A DNA stretch of 38,546 nt from Bradyrhizobium manausense. GTDB taxonomy: Bacteria > Pseudomonadota > Alphaproteobacteria > Rhizobiales > Xanthobacteraceae. Positions 33,339-38,546 of the stretch are shown here, one piece after another. The notes beneath the pieces are model-generated. The model did not search any database, had not been told where the DNA came from, and worked only from the letters and a program-made list of their open reading frames with translations. The stretch spans positions 30,191 to 68,736 of the forward strand of contig NZ_LJYG01000097.1 of the NCBI RefSeq assembly GCF_001440035.1. The letters are read 5' to 3'. The translations under genes were made by a program, and so were the position numbers. Within the stretch, counting starts at the first letter, position 1, and every line of letters begins with the position of its first letter.

Positions 33339-34376
33339 ATGAACGCTCTCGTCCCGCAGAACTTTGGCCCGGTGTCGACCCGCTTCCAGGGTGTGGCGGT
33401 TACCGATGATCTCTCCGCTGGCGTGCAGGCCGGCTTCGGCATCATGGGCTACAAGGGCAAGGTCTGGTCGCTGCGCAAGGGTGGGCAGGAAACGCCCCTG
33501 ATGCGCCCCGATGGCGATGGTCCCCGCAACAGCATTGAGGTGGTGATCCTCAAGGCGTCCGCCCACGTCTCAAAGATCTGGTACGAGAACGGTTACGTCG
33601 AGGGCTCGACTGCAGCGCCGGATTGCTTCTCCTCGAACGGCGTCACGCCGGACCCGGCCTCGAAGAAGCGCCAGCACAACGCCTGCGCCACCTGCCCGAT
33701 GAACCAGTGGGGCAGCCGCATTACCCCGGCGGGTAAGCAGGGCAAGGCGTGCTCGGACTCCAAGCGGCTCGCCATCGCGCCGGCCGAGGACATCAAGAAC
33801 GAGGCGTTCGGTGGTCCGCTCCTGCTCCGCGTGCCGGCGGCCTCGCTGCGTGATCTCGCCGCCTATGGCGAGAAGATGAGCGCTCTGGGCTACCAGTACT
33901 TCGCGATCGCCACCCGCATCGCGTTCGATCCCGGCGAGGCGTATCCGAAGTTCGTGTTCGGTGCGATCCGCCCGCTCACCGACGCCGAGGCTGATCTCGT
34001 GCTGGAGATGCGCGACAGCCGGCAGGTCACCACGATCCTGGCCGAAGGTTCTGAGATGGCGGCTCCCGCTCCGGTGCAGCAGGCCGCGGCAACTGCCTCT
34101 GCCTTCGAGCGGCCGCCGATCCAGCCGGTTGCGGCTCCGGCTAACGTGCAGCAGCAGGTCCAGAAGTTCGTGCAGAAGGCGACCCAGCCGCAGCCCTTGG
34201 CCCAGCAGCAGCCGCAGCCGGTCGTGGCACCGCAGCCGGCGTTCGGCGGTGCTGAGCCCAAGCCGGGCGTGCAGACCGTGCAGCAGGTCCAGTCGCAAGT
34301 GACTGCGACCCCGGAGGCGGGCAGCGACTTCGAGGCCAACCTCGACGCCGAGCTCGACAAACTGCTCCTCGGCTAA
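33339..34376 (+). CDS. Phage-like protein with Cys motif and long Gln/Pro tail
   Basis: A 345-residue protein. Residues 1-220 are a compact domain (TRFQGVAVTDDLSAGVQAGF; VWSLRKGGQETPL) containing a Cys set in DCFSSN and NACATCPMNQWGS followed by GKACSDSKRLAI, which could hold zinc. Residues about 235-320 are a low-complexity Gln/Pro/Ala/Val region, and the end is acidic (DFEANLDAELDKLLLG). A globular domain followed by a disordered linker and acidic tip resembles single-strand DNA-binding proteins of phages, but the fold is not shown. AAGGAAATACGGA precedes the ATG at 33339. It looks intact. Confidence 0.7.
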   Translation: MNALVPQNFGPVSTRFQGVAVTDDLSAGVQAGFGIMGYKGKVWSLRKGGQETPLMRPDGDGPRNSIEVVILKASAHVSKIWYENGYVEGSTAAPDCFSSNGVTPDPASKKRQHNACATCPMNQWGSRITPAGKQGKACSDSKRLAIAPAEDIKNEAFGGPLLLRVPAASLRDLAAYGEKMSALGYQYFAIATRIAFDPGEAYPKFVFGAIRPLTDAEADLVLEMRDSRQVTTILAEGSEMAAPAPVQQAAATASAFERPPIQPVAAPANVQQQVQKFVQKATQPQPLAQQQPQPVVAPQPAFGGAEPKPGVQTVQQVQSQVTATPEAGSDFEANLDAELDKLLLG

Positions 34377-34455
34377 CGCATCCAGCAGATCGCAAATCCA
34401 TGACGGGAGCCACGGCTCCCGTTCTCCGCCCGCTTACCTTCCAAAGTAACGAGAC

Positions 34456-34638
34456 ATGCAGGAACACACCCAAGAATACTTCGCCAAGGTGCTTGTTTGG
34501 CCGCAGGACGGCGATGCGCCGGCCTGCGTCAACCTTCATCGGAGGTGGCCCTTGAGTTATCGCAAGCGTCACGCTCCGCAGACGCGTTGGCGTACAAAGG
34601 CCAGCAGCAAAGGCATTCGTGTTTGGAGGGTTGAATAG
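34456..34638 (+). pseudogene. Truncated 5' end of a phage primase-like gene fused to another ORF
   Basis: The first 28 residues (MQEHTQEYFAKVLVWPQDGD, then APACVNLH) look like the N-terminus of a large phage replication protein, but the next residues change abruptly to an Arg-rich sequence, RKRHAPQTRWRTKASSKGI. A separate start is possible: TTG at 34552 with GGAGGTGG just upstream, yielding a 28-residue peptide. A deletion that removed most of a replication gene would explain the joint. This rests on composition and on the expected gene order; the primase identity is tentative. Confidence 0.4.
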
Positions 34639-34811
34639 TGCCCCGCCGCCCTGCCAAAGTCACACAGGCTGATATTGCTCGCGCGCTCCGCGCAGCAAAG
34701 GAAGCTGGCGCTGGCGAAGTCATCGTCGACGCCGAGGGAGCGATCCGCATTTCCCTCAAGAGTGCAAACGCCGAACCGGAGTGGATTCTGTCCAATCCGA
34801 AAAAGCTTTAG
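34638..34811 (+). CDS. Small integrase-associated protein
   Basis: A 57-residue product starts at GTG 34638, overlapping the previous stop (TAGTG). It reads PRRPAKVTQADIARALRAAK, then GEVIVDAEGAIRISLKS and ends EWILSNPKKL: a helix-turn-helix-like start and a short beta hairpin. Small proteins of this shape commonly precede the integrase in Rhizobiales islands and may act in excision, which is inference. It is 28 bases before the integrase gene. Confidence 0.6.
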   Translation: MPRRPAKVTQADIARALRAAKEAGAGEVIVDAEGAIRISLKSANAEPEWILSNPKKL

Positions 34812-34839
34812 TAGCTCACACCCACCCAAGGAGGTCTAA

Positions 34840-36271
34840 ATGGAACTACCCGAAGGAGCCCGCGCGCCGGATGATGCGCGGATGTATCTTTCCTGGGACC
34901 GCACCAAGCGGCGTTGGTACGTGCGCGTCGATCGCAAAGGCCGGAAGATCGCTGTCCGCGAGAAGTACGGCACGCCAGCGTTCGACGACGCCTATGATGC
35001 TGCCGTCAGCGGGCTCGGCGGGCAGCCGCGCCTAACAGGGTTACCCCCGAGGTAAAGGTCATCGACCCGCGCATCCATCTCAAGCAGGACGTCTCGCGCC
35101 ACGGCCAGCTGCGTTTCTATGTGCAGGTCCGCGACAACATTCCGAAGATCAGGATCAAAGAGGAGTACGGCACAGAGGAGTTCGATCGACACGTCGCCCG
35201 CGCAGTCGACAGGCAGATCGCGCTCTATGGCGATGGCACGCAGAACGCAGACGCAAAGCGATTGCCGAAAGCGCCGCGGATGGAACTGCCGGGGACCGAA
35301 CCCAAGGCCGGAACCTTGCGGTGGTACTGGACCCATTACAAACAATCCAGCAACTGGCTCGGCAACCTCACAGAGGGCAAGAAGGGGCTCGCCCCCGAAA
35401 CGCGCCACCAGCGCGTGCTGCTCATAGAGCCTCTCCTGCTCGCCAGCGGGGAGCTTCCATTCAAGGCGCTCACCGGGCAGGCAATCCGCGCCGAGTTGAA
35501 TGTCCGCACACCCAGCAACGGCGGTAACCTGCTTTCTACGCTCCGGGGCATGATCAACTGGATGATCGAGGTTGGGCACATCAGGGCGCACGAGGATCCG
35601 ACCCTTGGCGTCAAGTCCGGCAAGTCGCGTGCGAGCAAACAGACCGGGGGCTGGGTGCCGTGGACCGAGGAGGACATGGACCGCTACATGAGCTTCTGGC
35701 CGGTAGGCACCGAGGCGCGGCTGATGTTCGAGCAACTGCGCTGTACCCACCTGCGACGTGGTGACGTGCATCGGCTCGGCCCGCAGCACCTGCGCCGCGG
35801 GATGCTCAAGATCACGACTGAGAAGAGCGGGTACACGACCCTCGTCGAGATGCCGATCCACCCGACCTGATCACAGCCATCAATGACACTGTGATCGGCG
35901 AGGAGGTGCTCACCGGCAAGCGTGTCGGCGGCAAGATCGTGCCGATGGACAAAGAGGGTTGGGCGGCGAAGTTCAAGACCTACGCGATCCAGGCCGGCAT
36001 CAATCAGGCGAAGAAGAACTGCCACGGCGTGCGCAAAGCTCGCGCGGAGGACGCAGCCTATTCCGGCATGACGGAGAGCCAGATGATGGCTTGCTTCGGC
36101 TGGACCGATCCGAAAATGGCCGCGCACTACATCGCACAAGCTAACCGCGCGCTGCTCGCCCAGAGCGGTATGGCGAAGTTGTTCCAACAAGACCAGAAAG
36201 CGAACATCGGGCGCCGTCCGCCCGAGAACGAACGAGTAACAATTCTGAGTAACAAGTTGAAATTCGCTTGA
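34840..36271 (+). pseudogene. int: Tyrosine integrase, split by two frameshifts
   Basis: Three frames make one integrase. Part 1 (34840-about 35020) starts MELPEGARAPDDARMYLSWD after AGGAGG. Part 2 (35020-35868) has the core-binding domain (RWYWTHYKQSSNWLGNL) and the first catalytic Arg in THLRRGDVHRLG plus the Lys strand TTEKSGYTTLVEMPIHP. Part 3 (from 35868) has the H-x-x-R box CHGVRKARAEDAA, the Trp of CFGWTDPK and the nucleophile Tyr in AAHYIAQ. One base is missing in each joint (GGCGG(C)GCAGCC near 35020; CCCG(G)ACC near 35866). The second break separates the catalytic residues, so no active enzyme is expected. It reads toward the tRNA target. Confidence 0.85.
36234..36256. promoter_or_regulatory. 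Putative integrase arm-type sites, right end
   Basis: CGAGTAACAATT (36233-36244) and GAGTAACAAG (36247-36256) are reverse complements of the TTGTTACTC motif found twice at 10726-10754. They overlap the last integrase codons, about 40 bases from the tRNA end. Confidence 0.55.
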
Positions 36272-36293
36272 GATTTCAACGCGAAAAGTGGGG

Positions 36294-36310
36294 GTGGTGC
36301 GCTCGGAGGG
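36294..36310. repeat. attR: Right attachment site, inside tRNA-Leu
   Basis: GTGGTGCGCTCGGAGGG, identical to 10610-10626, covers the encoded CCA end and acceptor strand of tRNA-Leu. The element therefore restored the tRNA 3' end on insertion. Confidence 0.85.
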
Positions 36311-36379
36311 ACTCGAACCCCCACGGTGTTACCCACTGCCACCTCAAGGCAGCGCGTCTACCAGTTCCGCCACGAGCGC
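36295..36379 (-). tRNA. tRNA-Leu (anticodon GAG)
   Basis: On the minus strand GCGCTCG (5') pairs with CGAGCGC (3') as the acceptor stem, discriminator A follows, and CCA is encoded. The anticodon arm CTGCC-TTGAGGT-GGCAG gives GAG, reading CUC and CUU. There is a long variable arm (class II) and a GGTTCGA T-loop. The length, 85 bases with CCA, is normal. Its 3' end is the target of the integrated element. Confidence 0.95.
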
Positions 36380-36550
36380 TAGGAGATACCGGCCTGAGGT
36401 CTTGAGGCTGGCCGGATCAGCGGCCGCCGATCTAACAAATCCATCAGGGGGATACAAGCCTGCAAAGGCGGGGAATTCCACAGGCCTGGCAGGAAAGTCC
36501 TATCCCCGCCCGGATCGGCCCTATCCGGCTGCGAATGCGTGCCCCGGCCG

Positions 36551-36793
36551 CTATCGGCTCCCGGGCGTCCGCGGCAGCATCTGCTTGACCTCGACCGCGA
36601 TCCTGTTGCGATCGACCAGCACGACGCCGGAAGCTACAGGCAGATTATTGGCGAGAACCTTGACCTCGTCGGCCTCAGTTGCGTCCAGCTCGATGATGGC
36701 GCCGCGGGAAAGACGTAATACTTGATGGATCGGCATGGTGGTCGTCCCGAGGACGACCATGAGATCCACGGTGACTTTATCGAGTGTGGGCAC
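36551..36793 (-). CDS. FliN/SpoA-domain protein
   Basis: An 80-residue protein, one SpoA (surface presentation of antigens) domain: KVTVDLMVVLGTTTMPIHQV, LRLSRGAIIELDA, NLPVASGVVLVDRNRIAVEV. This is the size and pattern of FliN, which forms the C-ring of the flagellar switch and sets rotation direction. Short FliN proteins of 80-110 residues occur in bradyrhizobia. No other flagellar gene is in view, so a stand-alone copy is possible. It diverges from lipB with 82 bases between them. Confidence 0.88.
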   Translation of the reverse strand: MPTLDKVTVDLMVVLGTTTMPIHQVLRLSRGAIIELDATEADEVKVLANNLPVASGVVLVDRNRIAVEVKQMLPRTPGSR

Positions 36794-36875
36794 TGTCAGG
36801 ACCGCCGCAACTGGAGAACGACACTTAGGGACTTGGCATTTGCTCCCGAGATGATCACCACGTTATGGTTAGCCA

Positions 36876-37625
36876 ATGGTTAATTCGTCGCAAAACCCCC
36901 GCCAGAACAAGCGCCAAGAGCTCGATTTGACGTCGTTTTCCGCCGCCGGCGGCGAGCCCGTCGAGTGGCGAATCTCGGACAGCCCCGTGCCCTATCCGGA
37001 TGCGGTGGCCGCCATGGAGGCCCGCGTCGCCGCGATTGCGGCCGGCGAGGCGCCGGAGCTGGTCTGGCTGCTCGAACACCCCCCGCTCTACACGTCAGGC
37101 ACATCAGGCAAGGCGACCGACCTGCTCGATTCCTGCTTCCCGACCTTCGCGACCGGGCGCGGCGGCCAGCTGACCTATCACGGCCCCGGCCAGCGCGTGG
37201 CCTACATCATGCTCGACCTCAAGCGCCGCCGACCTGATGTCCGGGCCTATGTCGCGAGCCTCGAAGAGCTGATCCTGAAGACGCTCGCCGCCTTCAACGT
37301 GCGCGGCGAGCGGCGCGAGGACCGGGTCGGCGTCTGGGTGAAGCGCCCGGACAAAGGGGCGGAGCACGAGGACAAGATCGCGGCGATCGGCGTGCGGCTG
37401 AAGCGCTGGGTCTCGTTCCACGGCATCGCCATCAATGTCGAGCCGGAGCTGGAGCACTTTGCGGGCATCGTCCCCTGCGGCGTCACTGACGCTCGCTACG
37501 GCGTCACCTCGCTGGTCGATCTCGGCCAGCTCGTGACCATGGCAGATGTCGACGTCGCGTTGCGACAGTCGTTTGAAGAACTGTTCGGGCCGACCCGCGC
37601 GCTGCTGCCGGAAGCCGCGGCCTGA
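36876..37625 (+). CDS. lipB: Octanoyltransferase LipB
   Basis: A 249-residue cytosolic enzyme that moves the octanoyl group from acyl-carrier protein to lipoyl domains of pyruvate and related dehydrogenases. Family signatures: [13 protein letters not shown] at about 67-79, [16 protein letters not shown] at 95-110, the catalytic Lys167 in [17 protein letters not shown] and the catalytic Cys201 in [14 protein letters not shown]. The N-terminal extension of about 20 residues is polar and variable. The gene looks intact, single and chromosomal. Confidence 0.95.
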   Translation: MVNSSQNPRQNKRQELDLTSFSAAGGEPVEWRISDSPVPYPDAVAAMEARVAAIAAGEAPELVWLLEHPPLYTSGTSGKATDLLDSCFPTFATGRGGQLTYHGPGQRVAYIMLDLKRRRPDVRAYVASLEELILKTLAAFNVRGERREDRVGVWVKRPDKGAEHEDKIAAIGVRLKRWVSFHGIAINVEPELEHFAGIVPCGVTDARYGVTSLVDLGQLVTMADVDVALRQSFEELFGPTRALLPEAAA

Positions 37626-37825
37626 TGCATTCCTGTTGGCGATGAGCTGCTGCACGTTCTCCACGCGCGCGGAATCAGTTACGCTTGCATCAGGTGCCGC
37701 CCACGCCTCCGCCCTCCGCCGGGAAAGTAGAGATCATGCCGGGCGACTAAGCCATCGGACCGACTGTTCGAGCATCGGGCATAAGGAGGGATTGCGCTTT
37801 CTGCTCGCATCAGGAGGTTCTGACG

Positions 37826-38539
37826 ATGAAATTGTCTGCGCCGATCTATCATCTCAAGCGCAAAGCAAAGCGCCTGTCCCGCGAGCAAGGCATCCCGCTC
37901 CACGACGCGCTCGACCGCATCGCCACGACGGAAGGGTTTTCCGCCTGGAGCTTGCTCGCGGCGAAGGCTGCGGCGACAACGCCGGCCATCAGGCTGTTTC
38001 CGCAGGTCCAGCCGGGCGACCTCGTGCTGGTGGGGGCGCGGCCCGGTCAAGGCAAGACGCTGATGAGCCTCGAGCTCGCCGTGGAGGCGATGAAATCAGG
38101 CCACCGCGCCGCGTTCTTCTCGCTCGAATACACCGAGAAAGACGTGCTCGATCGCCTGCGTGCGATCGGCGTGGAGCCTGTGCAGTTCGACAAGCTGTTC
38201 GAGGTCGATTGCTCCGACGCCATCAGCGCCGACCATGTCGTCAAGCAGATGGCCACAGCGCCGCGCGGCACGGTCGTGGTCATCGACTATCTGCAACTGC
38301 TCGATCAGCGGCGCGAAAACCCTGACCTCACCGTTCAGGTGCGTGCGCTGAAATCCTTCGCGCGCGACAAGGGGCTGATCGTCATCTTCATCTCGCAGAT
38401 CGACCGCTCCTACGACCCGATGGTCAAGCCCTGCCCTGACATCAGCGACGTCAGGCTGCCGAACCCGCTCGACCTGAAGCTGTTCGACAAGACCTGCTTC
38501 ATCAACAATTCCGAGATCGAGTTCCGGGCCGCAAGCTGA
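37826..38539 (+). CDS. DnaB-like RecA-fold ATPase
   Basis: A 237-residue protein. The first 50 residues are helical and basic (HLKRKAKRLSREQGIPLHDA). The RecA-type ATPase core carries Walker A GARPGQGKT at 70-78, FFSLEYT near 97-103 with a candidate catalytic Glu, Walker B TVVVIDYLQLL at 149-159 and FISQIDRS near 188, matching the DnaB C-terminal domain. It lacks the DnaB N-terminal domain, so it is not the replicative helicase; a role in recombination or a regulatory ATPase is possible. AGGAGG precedes the ATG. The 200 bases upstream hold no gene. Confidence 0.85.
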   Translation: MKLSAPIYHLKRKAKRLSREQGIPLHDALDRIATTEGFSAWSLLAAKAAATTPAIRLFPQVQPGDLVLVGARPGQGKTLMSLELAVEAMKSGHRAAFFSLEYTEKDVLDRLRAIGVEPVQFDKLFEVDCSDAISADHVVKQMATAPRGTVVVIDYLQLLDQRRENPDLTVQVRALKSFARDKGLIVIFISQIDRSYDPMVKPCPDISDVRLPNPLDLKLFDKTCFINNSEIEFRAAS

Positions 38540-38546
38540 CCGGCGA

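Larger units (their letters stand above)
10610..36310. mobile_element. Integrated element in tRNA-Leu(GAG), decayed
   Basis: About 25.7 kb bounded by a 17-bp direct repeat of the tRNA-Leu 3' end. Paired TTGTTACTC motifs lie inside each end in opposite orientation. A broken tyrosine integrase and a small integrase-adjacent gene lie at the right end and phage-like genes at 31990-34640. The cargo includes a nuclease cassette, copper-uptake genes, an IS and regulators. No capsid, tail, conjugation or replication set is complete, so it resembles a defective prophage or satellite-type island enlarged by later insertions. The alternative, an integrative conjugative element that lost its transfer genes, cannot be excluded. 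Deletion joints and frameshifts suggest it cannot excise by itself. Confidence 0.85.

Overview
The window looks like an alphaproteobacterial chromosome of the Bradyrhizobium/Nitrobacteraceae type. The evidence is high GC, MgtE, LipB, DUF599, YidB, DUF3303, DUF6894 and paired NodB-fold deacetylase genes, long intergenic palindromes of the 'CATTGCGAGCG...GCAATCCAGA' kind, and a tRNA-Leu(GAG) with an encoded CCA end. The genus is inferred from gene content and repeat style, not from a database match.

Region 1 (1-10609) is ordinary chromosome. It holds an incomplete membrane protein, a YidB-like protein, a glutathione S-transferase, a DUF599 membrane protein, a TolA/TonB-like protein next to an aldo/keto reductase, an XRE-type regulator, the Mg2+ channel MgtE divergent from two tandem secreted polysaccharide deacetylases, and small proteins.

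Region 2 (about 10610-36310, 25.7 kb) is an integrated element. A 17-bp direct repeat of the 3' end of tRNA-Leu lies at both ends (10610-10626 and 36294-36310). Paired TTGTTACTC motifs flank each end inside the element, in opposite orientations, like integrase arm-type sites. A tyrosine integrase, now broken by two frameshifts, reads toward the tRNA from the right end. The right third (31990-36270) holds phage-like genes, several truncated or frameshifted. The left end holds a damaged phage-like membrane gene. The middle is cargo: a compact three-gene cassette of a beta-CASP-like metallo-beta-lactamase nuclease, a PD-(D/E)XK nuclease-like protein and a PPP-type phosphatase with an apparent CTG start; an AraC regulator with an exported metallo-hydrolase; YoaK; a stretch of small and decaying bradyrhizobial genes mixed with about 110-bp dispersed repeats; a four-gene copper-acquisition operon (DUF2946, TonB receptor, copper-associated protein, YcnI); a second divergent TonB receptor; a complete IS1182-like element with terminal inverted repeats; and a truncated EamA transporter.

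Region 3 (36311-38546) is chromosome again: the rest of tRNA-Leu, a FliN/SpoA-domain protein divergent from lipB, and a DnaB-like RecA-fold ATPase.

The most interesting unit is the nuclease/nuclease/phosphatase cassette at 12210-15188, a candidate defence or RNA-processing module carried by the element. The element itself appears to be decaying and immobile: its integrase is split, genes are truncated at recombination joints, and at least five genes carry single-base frameshifts.
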